Positions 24,243-31,779 of a stretch of DNA of 64,000 bases are shown here, one piece after another (the first letter of the stretch is position 1; every line of letters starts with the position of its first letter). This DNA is from Blautia sp. An249. Its GTDB lineage: Bacteria > Bacillota > Clostridia > Lachnospirales > Lachnospiraceae. A program made the position numbers and the translations under genes. The stretch covers positions 1 to 64,000 of the forward strand of contig NZ_NFJL01000019.1 of assembly GCF_002159835.1 (NCBI RefSeq), written 5' to 3'. The notes below the pieces were generated by a model. The model did not search any database. It was not told the DNA's origin and saw only the letters and a list, made by a program, of their open reading frames with translations.

Positions 24243-26117
24243 CTACTTAAATGGTAATTCTTCCTGCATACAGTCGTCCACTTTCACGAACCCATTTTCG
24301 TCGGTTTTTATACCAGCCTCCGTTCTTAAAAATACACATCTGTAAGCCGTACCATTGATTTTCTTAACCTTTGTCGGCCGGCCGCCTTGTGTTTGGAGCA
24401 GCCCCTCCCTATCAGCCCATGAAAGAAAGGATTTCTTTGAAAATCCGCCCGATTTACACAGTTCATCAAAGGCTTGATTGTAAAAGACAATATACTCATT
24501 TTCAATCATACCCCATTTCTCACAGCTCGTTCCCATATCAAAGCGCTGTCCATTCATTGCAACCTTGTCCAGAATGTACTGATAGCACCTTTCGTTGTCT
24601 GACAGCTCATTTCGGTCTATCAGCAGTTCTTTTGCTTCTTCTATGGAAATATACTGCCCGTCCTTAAATAAATGCTCTGTGGCTATCTTATCGGCTGTCA
24701 GGACAAGGGAAACGGAAAGCGCCTGCTTCTGCATTTTGTCTGTATCAAAAAGCTGTCTTTGGAAGTCTTTTTGTATAGCCCTAATTTCTTCTATACCCAA
24801 CTTTTTAATAATCTCTACAAATCTTCTCCCGGCAAAACCATAATTTTTCTTTACTATGTCAGCGGTCTCTTGCGGGTCTTCATAGACCTTTTCGCCGCAC
24901 TCCACTTCTACAATTCGGTTAATAGCGCCGCCCTGATTGACGTAGCTGTTTAAAGAACGCTCCCCGTTAACGAGAATACAATTCTGCCAACGGTTTTCCC
25001 TGTTTACACCTAATTCTTTGTTAGAACGGCTCTTTCCTTTACCCGAACACAAATCATAGACAACGCCCTCAAAATTATCCCGGATTCTGGCTGATGTCTT
25101 GCTTGTATCATCTAAAATCATAGGCAGGTGATTAAGCATATCCGCTTTTGCTTCCAGGGCCACGTCTGTAGTCTTAAAATCCCCTATATACTGACTTTCC
25201 CCCGGATTCGCCCAGACAGACGCCGCAACCATAAGCGTTACAGTCTTTCCGCCCTCTGTCTCTCCCCACAAATCCACAAAAAAGGGAAGGCCGCCCAGTA
25301 TTCCTACTAAAACACTGGCCAAGGACGCCGCCAACATAAATTTAATTTCTTTTTTTCCGGTTTTTCTCAGTTCATAAATATGGCTATACCACTTACTTTC
25401 CTTTCCATGCTCCTGTATGGATTCAAACAAATTTTTAAACCTGCTGTCCCCATCAAAAATAATTTCCGTATCGTAGGGAATAAATTTGTCCTTTATCCAA
25501 CCCAGTTTTCCACTGGAATACCGTACTTCTATATATTCATCATTCAGGTTTTCCACATCTGACAAATACCTTACAAGGTGCTTTGCATTCTCACTTGTTA
25601 CAGCAATTCCCCTGGCGGACAAAGCAACGATCTTACTCGCAGATGTAATTAACGTTTTCGGTACAACGATTTCTTCCCAACGCCCGGAACGTTTATAGGC
25701 AAGCTTTATCTGCTCCTCACCCGTTTCAAGATTTTTTAATCGCTCTATTGGCAATATTGGGTGATAGCAGGCAAGCAGATCAGGCGCCATAGGATTTGGG
25801 TTATACTGATAGATTCCATTATCAGACGCAATCCATGTTTTGCATTTCATGTTGTCATATGGCCCTGTAAAATTCGTCCAGTTTTCCAAAAGTGATGGGC
25901 TGTATTTTTTTTGTTCCTGCCTCTTTAGGTCCCTTTCGACACGCCTGTAAGCGGATACCAATTCCTTAAACTCTGTTTTCACCCTCAATTCGGACGCCCT
26001 CAGCCCCAAAGACGCCAATAATTCCGCCCGGTATAGTTCGTCCTCTTGGTCAAATACCTCCTCTAAAATCTCCCTTGACAAGATTGATTCTGCCGTTAGT
26101 TCATTCAAGGGAACCAT
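24243..26117 (-). CDS. DUF927-type phage replicative helicase
   Basis: 624 aa, ATG after GCAGGTGGTAAC. A helicase core is visible: GGLPFFVDLWGETEGGKTVTLM holds the Walker A (GETEGGKT), then LPMILDDTSKTSARIRDNF as Walker B-like/sensor region and GVVYDLCSGKGKSRSNKELG. The C-terminal part may bind DNA (a winged-helix-like ELCKSGGFSKKSFLSWADREGLL). DUF927 proteins act with a CHC2 primase in phage replication; that primase gene lies directly upstream with adjoining ends. Confidence 0.85.
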   Translation of the reverse strand: MVPLNELTAESILSREILEEVFDQEDELYRAELLASLGLRASELRVKTEFKELVSAYRRVERDLKRQEQKKYSPSLLENWTNFTGPYDNMKCKTWIASDNGIYQYNPNPMAPDLLACYHPILPIERLKNLETGEEQIKLAYKRSGRWEEIVVPKTLITSASKIVALSARGIAVTSENAKHLVRYLSDVENLNDEYIEVRYSSGKLGWIKDKFIPYDTEIIFDGDSRFKNLFESIQEHGKESKWYSHIYELRKTGKKEIKFMLAASLASVLVGILGGLPFFVDLWGETEGGKTVTLMVAASVWANPGESQYIGDFKTTDVALEAKADMLNHLPMILDDTSKTSARIRDNFEGVVYDLCSGKGKSRSNKELGVNRENRWQNCILVNGERSLNSYVNQGGAINRIVEVECGEKVYEDPQETADIVKKNYGFAGRRFVEIIKKLGIEEIRAIQKDFQRQLFDTDKMQKQALSVSLVLTADKIATEHLFKDGQYISIEEAKELLIDRNELSDNERCYQYILDKVAMNGQRFDMGTSCEKWGMIENEYIVFYNQAFDELCKSGGFSKKSFLSWADREGLLQTQGGRPTKVKKINGTAYRCVFLRTEAGIKTDENGFVKVDDCMQEELPFK

Positions 26118-26118
26118 G

Positions 26119-26610
26119 TTACCACCTGCTTTCCAATCCGTTTAATTCTGCGTGCCTGTAAAGCTCCAGTTGCAGGGCATTATAACAGTCACACCACACC
26201 TCGCTTAACGGTTTTGCTCTCTGCAGATACTCCCTGTATATATCTATCTTTTTTGCATTAAGCAATCGTTTTTGTTTGTCCCGTTCCCTTTGCTTTTCTC
26301 GCATTTCTTTTCTTTTGTTTGCCCGGTATATTGCCAGATTAGAAGAGAAAGAAGGTTTCTCATAAATCCCGCCCAATGCCTGAAACGCTTCTTTAAATCC
26401 TATCCCGTCCATTTGCTGGATAAAGGCAAAAATATCCCCGTGTGCTCCGCAACCAAAACAATGAAAATCCTTGTCGTAAATTTTCATGGAGGCTTCCCGG
26501 TCTCCTTTATGGAACGGACAGGGAATAAAACCTGCCCGGTTTGGATAAAATCCATATCTTGTAACAATTTCACGCATAGAATATGTCTGTTTTATGTCTT
26601 CTTTTGTCAT
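26119..26610 (-). CDS. CHC2 zinc-finger primase protein
   Basis: 163 aa. The first 70 residues are a DnaG-type zinc-binding domain: MREIVTRYGFYPNRAG, then CPFHKGDREASMKIYDKDF and HCFGCGAHGDIFAFIQQM. The ligands CxxH...CxxC are complete. There is no TOPRIM domain; the rest is a basic helical region (KRKEMREKQRERDKQKRLLNAKK). It probably recognises template or initiates primers together with the DUF927 protein. The start overlaps the previous gene by 4 nt. Confidence 0.88.
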   Translation of the reverse strand: MTKEDIKQTYSMREIVTRYGFYPNRAGFIPCPFHKGDREASMKIYDKDFHCFGCGAHGDIFAFIQQMDGIGFKEAFQALGGIYEKPSFSSNLAIYRANKRKEMREKQRERDKQKRLLNAKKIDIYREYLQRAKPLSEVWCDCYNALQLELYRHAELNGLESRW

Positions 26611-27125
26611 TCTCCCAATCCCTGTAAATGCTCTTTCAGCTCTCTGTAAAGGATATCTTTGATGAGTTTCCCACTCGTTTCCTCTTTACAAAAGTCTAAT
26701 TGCATACCATACCTTGCCCGGAAAGCGTCTATGCTGGCAACCAGAGCCTTTTGATTGTACTGGCTCCGGTACTTACCATTATAAACTTTCTCCCAGCTTC
26801 CGCCTTCCACCAAAAGGTAAATTTTGCACCCCGCTTCCTTGGCGCGTTCGAATTCCCGTTCAAATCGTTTCCGTTCCTTACCAAAACACAGGCACAGCTC
26901 GTCCAGATTCATTTTTCTTTCGATTGCCACTCTGGAAGAGAAGTCAAGTTCTTCCCCTCCAGGCAGCGTACATTTGCAAGAATAGTCACCCTGTTCCAGC
27001 TTCTGTCTCTCATACGGAAGACCTGAGGTTTCTATGCGGGCTTTTAATTTTTGAGTAGGCTGCTCCCTGGTATCTACTAGCAGCACCATACTGTCCAAAC
27101 ATTTTTCTAATTCAAAAGGCGTCAT
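26607..27125 (-). CDS. ERCC4-family nuclease
   Basis: 172 aa, ATG after AAAGAGGTTTTACAAT. VLLVDTREQPTQKL, YERQKLEQGDYSC, VAIERKMNLDELC and RFEREFERA correspond to the GDxnERKxxxD nuclease core of ERCC4/Mus81-like enzymes, here with VDTREQ, GDY and AIERK. Such phage nucleases cut branched DNA during recombination or act on host DNA. It sits between SSB-like and primase genes. Confidence 0.87.
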   Translation of the reverse strand: MTPFELEKCLDSMVLLVDTREQPTQKLKARIETSGLPYERQKLEQGDYSCKCTLPGGEELDFSSRVAIERKMNLDELCLCFGKERKRFEREFERAKEAGCKIYLLVEGGSWEKVYNGKYRSQYNQKALVASIDAFRARYGMQLDFCKEETSGKLIKDILYRELKEHLQGLGE

Positions 27126-27139
27126 ATTGTAAAACCTCT

Positions 27140-27736
27140 TTAGAATGGAAGCTCTTCGTCAATTCCGTCCGGAATGTTCATAAAGCCGTCTCCCGCTGGC
27201 GTGCTTCCTGTTGGATAACCGTTGTCTTCTTTTTCTTTTAGAAGAGTGTCTGCCGGAATCTTAAACTTCCCAGAACGGATTTTTTCTGCCGTCACCAAGC
27301 TGTGGCAGTTTGTAAAAAAGCCATGTCTGCAGCCAAATTCATACTCTTTGTTATTAAATAAGGCGCCGATTGCTTTTCCTTTTAGAGTTTGCTCGTCCCA
27401 ATTCCAATGATAGCCGGAATTTGATTCTTCAAAGTTGGAAATTACCGTCTTAAACCTGCGCATGGTCCAGCTGTCCTGTTCAGAACCATCATCCTTCGGA
27501 ACCCTAAGCCGATAGGTGCCCTTCCATTTCTTATCTTCCTGATTCTGCGCTCTGTAGTTAGCAGCATAGAAGTCTTTGTATTCTCCTTCTGCTATATCAA
27601 AAGAAAGAAGGATTACATCTCCCCAGTTATTTTCCTGGTACTTTACATCTAAAATTTTCAGGACATAGCCCCCTGCCGGCAGCCTTTCCTGTTCCGAATA
27701 TACCTGTGCCGCTTCATAACCATTTAATTTTTTCAT
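27140..27736 (-). CDS. SSB-like protein (DUF669)
   Basis: 198 aa, ATG after GGAGGATTTTTAA. The sequence (LPAGGYVLKILDVKYQENNWGDVILLSFDIAEGEYK, RRFKTVISNFEESN, LKGKAIGALFNNKEYEFG) matches the DUF669 group, phage OB-fold proteins acting as single-strand binding proteins. The acidic C-terminal end (IDEELPF) resembles the SSB tail that recruits partners. It is adjacent to the Sak4-like ATPase gene, its usual partner. Confidence 0.85.
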   Translation of the reverse strand: MKKLNGYEAAQVYSEQERLPAGGYVLKILDVKYQENNWGDVILLSFDIAEGEYKDFYAANYRAQNQEDKKWKGTYRLRVPKDDGSEQDSWTMRRFKTVISNFEESNSGYHWNWDEQTLKGKAIGALFNNKEYEFGCRHGFFTNCHSLVTAEKIRSGKFKIPADTLLKEKEDNGYPTGSTPAGDGFMNIPDGIDEELPF

Positions 27737-28378
27737 TTAAAAATCCTCCAATGCTTCTATTACTTTTACAATATCGTTTTCGATTTCAAAACTTCCAAAA
27801 GCCCCCATAGGACTTTTTGCTGTGCTATTCTTTGCCTGGGTTTCAAAGAGATATTTTCCATCCACGCATTTAGCGATAAGAACCGTAGTAAATTTGCTTT
27901 CCAGCACAATCTTGTCCAATTTTTTGCCGGACGTTTTAATCCGCGTGAACATATAACCTGCTTCATCATGGTCTGTCTGGGTATGGGCTGTAAAGATTAC
28001 CGTTAAATCATCTCGCAATTCATGTGCATAGCATACCAAATCCCAAACACAGGCAGCTAAGTCAACCCATTTATCATAGCCCTTTTCCTTACTCCGGCGC
28101 ATTTCATCCGCCACCATGAGCCCGTTAAGGGTATCAATTACGACCACTTTTTTATCTTTCCATTCCGTTTCTAATCTTTTCAGCCCAGCAAATACCTGCT
28201 GTACAAAATCTGTCCTGATGTAGTTTTTATTCGCAGTGTTGTATTGCTGCTTCCAGCCCTTCCATGACAGCCCCTTTTTATCACAGTCTATGTACAATGT
28301 AGTTTTGGGGTCTAAATTCCGCATACTCGTGGTTTTGCCGGAACCGGATTCCCCTGCGATACAAATGACTTTACTCAT
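27737..28378 (-). CDS. RecA-fold recombination ATPase (Sak4-like)
   Basis: 213 aa. Walker A GESGSGKTT at residues 8-16, Walker B KVVVIDTLNGL, then TVIFTAHTQTDHDEAG. It is a minimal RecA-like core without the C-terminal domain, as in Sak4-type single-strand annealing proteins, which work with the phage SSB. The neighbours DUF669 and Gp157 are the normal set. Confidence 0.85.
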   Translation of the reverse strand: MSKVICIAGESGSGKTTSMRNLDPKTTLYIDCDKKGLSWKGWKQQYNTANKNYIRTDFVQQVFAGLKRLETEWKDKKVVVIDTLNGLMVADEMRRSKEKGYDKWVDLAACVWDLVCYAHELRDDLTVIFTAHTQTDHDEAGYMFTRIKTSGKKLDKIVLESKFTTVLIAKCVDGKYLFETQAKNSTAKSPMGAFGSFEIENDIVKVIEALEDF

Positions 28379-28381
28379 TCC

Positions 28382-28579
28382 TTATTCCTCCCTGTCAAAT
28401 ACAATCAAATCATTCTTAATTGCCTGTACAATTATCAGGCTTGCTACCTGCTTTATGCTCATAGTGGATTCGTTTACTACCTCCGCCAACGCTTCACTTG
28501 CTTCTTTGGTAAGTTTAATAGTCCCCTGTTCATTTACTGTAACTTTCTTGCCGGGAATGTGGATTTTATTGTCTTTCAT
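28382..28579 (-). CDS. Small phage protein (65 aa), function unknown
   Basis: ATG at 28579 follows TAGGAGGAGTAAC; an upstream in-frame ATG overlaps the Gp157 gene and is rejected. The product has a basic beta-rich start (IHIPGKKVTVNEQGTIKLT) and a helical end (ALAEVVNESTMSIKQVASLIIVQAIKNDLIVF). It might be a small DNA-binding protein. No clear family. Confidence 0.6.
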   Translation of the reverse strand: MKDNKIHIPGKKVTVNEQGTIKLTKEASEALAEVVNESTMSIKQVASLIIVQAIKNDLIVFDREE

Positions 28580-28589
28580 GTTACTCCTC

Positions 28590-29054
28590 CTATCGAATCT
28601 GCAAGTTCTGTTTTTCCACCAGCTTAACACCTGGAATTTTGCTCCCGGCTTTCATCTCTTGCTTTGCCAGTGTTTTGTCAACGGTGGGTTCTGCATATTT
28701 CAGATACTGCTCCGGTATGTCTCCAATATTTTCAATTTCCACAGCCTCTGATTTTCTGTAGGAAATGCTTACCTTTGGAGTCTTAAACTTCTTCCCTCCT
28801 AATGCGCTGGAGAGATATTCCTTCAAAGAAGCCGCTTTATTCTCACAATTCTTCTGTCGTGCTGCCAAAGCGTCTTTTTCCTCTTTAATCGCCTTTGCGT
28901 CAGCCAAAAGGTTTTTAACCCAACAGGCGATGCCTTCCACCTTCTCATCAAAAGCAAGCTGCAGCGCTTCCAGTTTTTCCATATCTACAATTTCTCCGGT
29001 TTCCAAATCAACACAATTCAAAATTTCATTATTAATTTCATATAATGTAGCCAT
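28590..29054 (-). CDS. Siphovirus Gp157-family protein
   Basis: 154 aa. MATLYEINNEILNCVDLETGEIVD and FDEKVEGIACWVKNLLADAKAIKEEKDAL, then LKEYLSSALGGKKFKTPKVSISYRKSEAVEIEN, are the typical Gp157 blocks with a central coiled coil. Some members are linked to resistance to phage in lysogens, but the usual role is unknown and it is part of the recombination cluster. The start overlaps the stop of a tiny upstream frame (TAATG). Confidence 0.88.
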   Translation of the reverse strand: MATLYEINNEILNCVDLETGEIVDMEKLEALQLAFDEKVEGIACWVKNLLADAKAIKEEKDALAARQKNCENKAASLKEYLSSALGGKKFKTPKVSISYRKSEAVEIENIGDIPEQYLKYAEPTVDKTLAKQEMKAGSKIPGVKLVEKQNLQIR

Positions 29055-29113
29055 TATTTTGCCTCCTCCAAAAAATTTTTATATCCTTCTACATCAATTT
29101 CGATTGGTTTCAT
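29054..29113 (-). CDS. Leader mini-gene before Gp157 (19 aa)
   Basis: ATG at 29113 with GAGAGGAAAAGCAA upstream gives a 19-residue peptide (MKPIEIDVEGYKNFLEEAK) whose TAA overlaps the Gp157 ATG. Codons look natural and the stop/start coupling suggests translation, but the peptide could simply load ribosomes for Gp157. Confidence 0.4.
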   Translation of the reverse strand: MKPIEIDVEGYKNFLEEAK

Positions 29114-29197
29114 TTGCTTTTCCTCTCACTTTCTGTTAAAATACAGCTAAGGTATTTTGAGAGCACCTTACCTTTGATTCCCGGATGTCCGGCAAGA

Positions 29198-29371
29198 CTA
29201 TGTCCGGGAATCTTTTTTTGTTGCTTTTTCTTCCATCCAGGCAATCAGACCGGCATATGTAACCGTAAAGACCAAAACGCCTGTAAAGTAGCTCGCTGCC
29301 CCTCTCCACATCCAGAAGTCCATCTGACAGGTTAAAAGAGCAGCCAGGACGGAAATAATTAAGTTCTTCAT
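29198..29371 (-). CDS. Small two-helix membrane protein (57 aa)
   Basis: ATG at 29371 after TGGAGGAAGT. The product has two hydrophobic segments, roughly residues 3-15 (LIISVLAALLTC) and 26-46 (SYFTGVLVFTVTYAGLIAW), then a charged tail EEKATKKDSRT. It is probably an inner membrane protein such as an early exclusion or small membrane toxin-like factor. A longer frame over the same DNA (29136-29441) lacks these properties and is a shadow. No family recognised. Confidence 0.6.
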   Translation of the reverse strand: MKNLIISVLAALLTCQMDFWMWRGAASYFTGVLVFTVTYAGLIAWMEEKATKKDSRT

Positions 29372-29398
29372 ACTTCCTCCATGATTTTAATCTTCTCT

Positions 29399-30037
29399 TC
29401 ATGCTTTCTTTGAATTTTCTAAACGTACCGTATAGATACAATTTTCATTCCGATATACGTCATAGATATTTTTGTGTCCATTCTTTCTCCTGTACGCCTG
29501 AATACAAGATAATTTTTTCTTCGCTTCTTCCGGCGTGTCATATTCAAAACACATATTTTTCATCTTCCCCAACAGGAAGGATTCAAGCGCAATGATTTCA
29601 TCACTTTTTACCGCTCCCCGAAAAGATTTTCTTTCTGGAAGCTGTACATTGTACTTGATATTCATATCTTCACCACCTTTAAAATTGATATAAACCAAAT
29701 TGTCATATGTAACAGTTTCGCCGTAACTTATACCATCTGTCCCTGGTATCACTTCATCCAAGCTGATTGTTTTAATCTGTCTTGACTGCCGTCTCTGTTC
29801 GTTCCCGATTGCTGAACGCATAGCATAAAAAGCAACAATTTCAAAATTGTATTTATGTAATTCAGGAATAGCGAACCATCTTTTAACGGAACGCAAATAA
29901 CGAAAAATAACCACATCATACCATTCATCAAACGGAAGTCTTCTGATATTCAGATACTTACTAATTAAATAGTGGTTATCAATTGCAAACTGTTGTTCCT
30001 CGACTGTCAAAGGGGAATTTAAAGAATCATTTTTCAT
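29399..30037 (-). CDS. Sigma-factor-like phage protein
   Basis: About 212 aa, ATG at 30037 following GGTGGGGCGT. Residues 10-85 (QQFAIDNHYLISKYLNIRR, WYDVVIFRYLRSVKRW, YNFEIVAFYAMRSAIGNEQRRQSRQ) follow sigma-70 region 2-like phage proteins. The C-terminal half (LPERKSFRGAVKSDEIIALESFLLGKMKN, RRKNGHKNIYDVYRNENCIYTVRL) is not a region-4 domain, so it is unlike a standard sigma factor. It may redirect RNA polymerase in the early phase. Confidence 0.65.
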   Translation of the reverse strand: MKNDSLNSPLTVEEQQFAIDNHYLISKYLNIRRLPFDEWYDVVIFRYLRSVKRWFAIPELHKYNFEIVAFYAMRSAIGNEQRRQSRQIKTISLDEVIPGTDGISYGETVTYDNLVYINFKGGEDMNIKYNVQLPERKSFRGAVKSDEIIALESFLLGKMKNMCFEYDTPEEAKKKLSCIQAYRRKNGHKNIYDVYRNENCIYTVRLENSKKA

Positions 30038-30214
30038 ACGCCCCACCGATTAAATTTCAGTCAGGCAAACCAGTCTGACGAATTCAAAGATTTTACTCCT
30101 GAAATTAACTTCCTTATGCTGAATTTGAGGCACTAGATATTTACCCCCCCCCTTATATATCTGCGAACTTGTTCACATTGATAAAATAATCCCATCCATC
30201 ATTCCTCCTTCAAG

Positions 30215-30400
30215 TCACTTTTCTTCATATCCGTTCTCCTCTTTTTCCAATAACTCTAAAACCCGGTAGGCTCCCGGAAATCCTTTGCCTAAATGGACGT
30301 AGAGCCCTCCAACAACTAAAGGCTTATTTCTTGTAATCCGTCTGCTGCGCTTTGCCTGGGCGCCATTCCAGTCTTCCTTTACCACTTTATAGGTGTACAT
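30215..30400 (-). CDS. Small phage protein (61 aa)
   Basis: ATG after GGAAAGGAGAGAAGA. The sequence MYTYKVVKEDWNGAQ...LYVHLGKGFPGAYRVLELLEKEE is found in early regions of Lachnospiraceae-type prophages as a short conserved protein; no function known. The 165-bp gap between it and the sigma-like gene holds a run of C and no clear gene. Confidence 0.55.
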   Translation of the reverse strand: MYTYKVVKEDWNGAQAKRSRRITRNKPLVVGGLYVHLGKGFPGAYRVLELLEKEENGYEEK

Positions 30401-30417
30401 TCTTCTCTCCTTTCCTC

Positions 30418-30657
30418 TTATATCAAAATCTTAGCCCTTTCTTCCGGCGGCATCTCCAGTCCATCCAGTATCTTCCACAATTCCCCCAGAGTAACCGTTT
30501 CCGGGTGGTTAAAACGTTTATTGGTTGTCCCATGCTTCATGCCTATCTTTTTTGCAAGAGCCTTTTGGTCTGTGTTTTGTTCCAGGATTCCGTTTTTTAA
30601 AATTTTAGTGGTTCTGGCCTGTCGTTCCTGTTCTTTGGTTAAATATACAGTTGGCAT
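30418..30657 (-). CDS. Cro/phage HTH regulator (79 aa)
   Basis: ATG at 30657 following AAGAAGGAGGAGTGTTT, so the longer upstream frame is rejected. Residues 5-45 hold TKEQERQARTTKILKNGILEQNTDQKALAKKIGMKHGTTNKRF: a lambda-repressor-like helix-turn-helix. The C-terminal part gives LGELWKILDGLEMPPEERAKIL. It probably acts as a second early regulator besides the cro-like gene at 30931. Confidence 0.7.
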   Translation of the reverse strand: MPTVYLTKEQERQARTTKILKNGILEQNTDQKALAKKIGMKHGTTNKRFNHPETVTLGELWKILDGLEMPPEERAKILI

Positions 30658-30734
30658 AAACACTCCTCCTTCTTGAATTTTTCTTTGATACCTGTTATCT
30701 GCCGTCGCTTTTTTATTCTGCTTATGTGAAGAAA

Positions 30735-30869
30735 TCACAGATATTGAAATACTTCCATTAACAAAATAAACAACATTGCCGCAAATGCTACTGCCTCTGC
30801 AACGTTCTCTATCCCTTTTTCTTTTGCAAGAACAATTAAAAGGAATGCCAATGCCATGCAGAGCCACAT
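30735..30869 (-). CDS. Small membrane protein (44 aa)
   Basis: ATG at 30869 after GAGGAGGTGAAATAT. Two hydrophobic stretches, residues 2-16 (WLCMALAFLLIVLA) and 25-42 (AEAVAFAAMLFILLMEVF), separated by KEKGIEN. No family recognised. It lies in the early operon directly after the cro-like gene, where superinfection or lysis-timing membrane peptides are often found. Confidence 0.55.
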   Translation of the reverse strand: MWLCMALAFLLIVLAKEKGIENVAEAVAFAAMLFILLMEVFQYL

Positions 30870-30930
30870 ATATTTCACCTCCTCCTTTCCTGAAACACTG
30901 CTTTTGCAGATAGAAATCAAATGTTTCATA

Positions 30931-31113
30931 TTAGCTAAGGAAGTATTCGATAGATACTCCGAAGTAGTCAGCTACCTTTTTGAGTTTCTCAATCGACGGA
31001 GAGCATTTATACCAGCTACGGATTGTCCCGTTCCCAAAAGACAGTTTTTTCTCAAGGGATGTAATAGAAATACCGTGCTTTTTTGCAAGCTCTTCGATTT
31101 TTTTTAAAATCAT
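30931..31113 (-). CDS. Cro-like XRE regulator (60 aa)
   Basis: 60 aa, ATG after AAAGGAGGCAACT. A single helix-turn-helix: LAKKHGISITSLEKKLSFGNGTIRSWYKCSPSIEKLKKVADYFGVSIEYFL. It is very similar in its recognition helix to the plus-strand repressor at 31780 (ELGFGRGSIGKLR...LQRIADYFGVTVEYL), so both may bind related operators. Being first gene of the lytic arm, it is the natural Cro. Confidence 0.85.
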   Translation of the reverse strand: MILKKIEELAKKHGISITSLEKKLSFGNGTIRSWYKCSPSIEKLKKVADYFGVSIEYFLS

Positions 31114-31147
31114 AGTTGCCTCCTTTCTTTGAAATATGTAGGCTACA

Positions 31148-31176
31148 TTGAAAATTTTCTATCCTTATGTTATGAT
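31148..31176 (+). promoter_or_regulatory. Sigma-A promoter for the non-coding RNA
   Basis: TTGAAA at 31148-31153, 17-bp spacer, TATGAT at 31171-31176. It points rightward, away from the cro-like gene, and no start codon with a ribosome site follows. Just upstream lies TGTAGGCTACA (31136-31146), a short palindrome that could be an operator. Confidence 0.75.
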
Positions 31177-31182
31177 TCTTCT

Positions 31183-31562
31183 ATGCCATAAAGGCAGGGA
31201 AGGAGCGTGGTCACATTGACCAAACTTTTGACTTTGCCTGTTCCCTTAATATGAGGTCGCCCCTCGTGGCACCAAGGCACGTAAAACTGGGTTAAGGTAG
31301 ATTACTGATATGGCGTTACTGTGGCATGCACCACGAAAAAATGCTGGGCGATATTCCCGTAAAATATCTCACCATATCAAGTGCTCCTCATAATGCGTCA
31401 GCGATTAGGCATGTTGCAGAACCAAAACTGCGAAAGTGACAAAGTACTTCATAGAAGCACTTAGTTGCGTTAGGTGTGGCGAAAGCCTGCAAAGTACATA
31501 GGGTAAAAAAATTTGGGTAGAAGCCGATGGAGACGCAACCTCTATCGGCTTTCTACTTTTTC
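31183..31562 (+). ncRNA. Structured non-coding RNA of about 380 nt, bounded by promoter and terminator
   Basis: The segment has a consensus promoter at its left, a strong terminator at its right, and no frame longer than about 27 codons or with a good ribosome site. It shows many local hairpins: GGTCA-cat-TGACC, AGGGAA with TTCCCT, GTGG-CATG-CACCAC, GATATT-cccgtaa-AATATC nested within ATATGG...CCATAT, GCAG-aaccaaaa-CTGC, and GGC-GAAA-GCC with a GNRA loop. It sits between the divergent cro-like and repressor genes. No known RNA family was recognised; large phage RNAs such as ROOL or GOLLD are possible comparisons. Confidence 0.7.
31517..31561 (+). terminator. Rho-independent terminator of the non-coding RNA
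   Basis: GTAGAAGCCGAT, a 14-nt loop region, ATCGGCTTTCTAC with one bulge, then TTTTT. A long strong stem and T tail on the plus strand, ending 44 bp before the repressor promoter. It separates the RNA from the repressor operon. Confidence 0.9.
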
Positions 31563-31582
31563 AATGAAGCTTACACATAAAA

Positions 31583-31763
31583 GTCGAAAATATTCTATTT
31601 GTCATTGACTTTGTATAGAAAATATTCTATAATCAGAATAACCACAAACGACGTAGAATTTTTTATATACATCCATCAGTACGTAGAACGTTTTCTACTT
31701 CATGTTTGTATTATAACGATTATTTTCTACGTTGTCAACTCTTTTGTAGATTTTTTTCTACAC
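31583..31763. promoter_or_regulatory. Cluster of GTAGAA-N4-TTCTAC operators
   Basis: Related palindromes: TATAGAAAATATTCTATA (31614-31631), GTAGAACGTTTTCTAC (31683-31698) and GTAGATTTTTTTCTAC (31746-31761), plus half sites at 31653 (GTAGAA), 31590 (TATTCTAT) and 31725 (TTCTAC). The spacing suggests cooperative binding of the repressor and the cro-like protein. Such a multi-site array is the phage switch. Confidence 0.8.
31605..31633 (+). promoter_or_regulatory. Repressor-operon sigma-A promoter
   Basis: TTGACT at 31605-31610, 17-bp spacer, TATAAT at 31628-31633. The palindrome TATAGAAAATATTCTATA (31614-31631) covers the spacer and most of the -10 box, so repressor binding here would shut its own synthesis. 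The leader to the repressor ATG is about 140 nt and holds further operators. Confidence 0.88.
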
Positions 31764-31779
31764 CCAGAAAGGATTGATT

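Noticed and set aside
29136-29441. 101-codon minus-strand frame
   Set aside because: It overlaps the better supported 57-aa membrane protein gene (strong ribosome site, two clean membrane helices) in another frame; its composition is not protein-like.
30660-30867. N-terminal extension of the 79-aa HTH regulator
   Set aside because: ATG at 30657 has a strong AAGGAGG site, and the extension overlaps the small membrane protein gene in another frame.
31183-31562. Small protein genes inside the non-coding RNA (14 and 27 codons)
   Set aside because: No ribosome sites, and their start codons fall within predicted hairpins. Not excluded entirely.
31183-31562. Retron or group II intron reading of the RNA
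   Set aside because: No reverse transcriptase gene is nearby and no domain V-like motif was seen.
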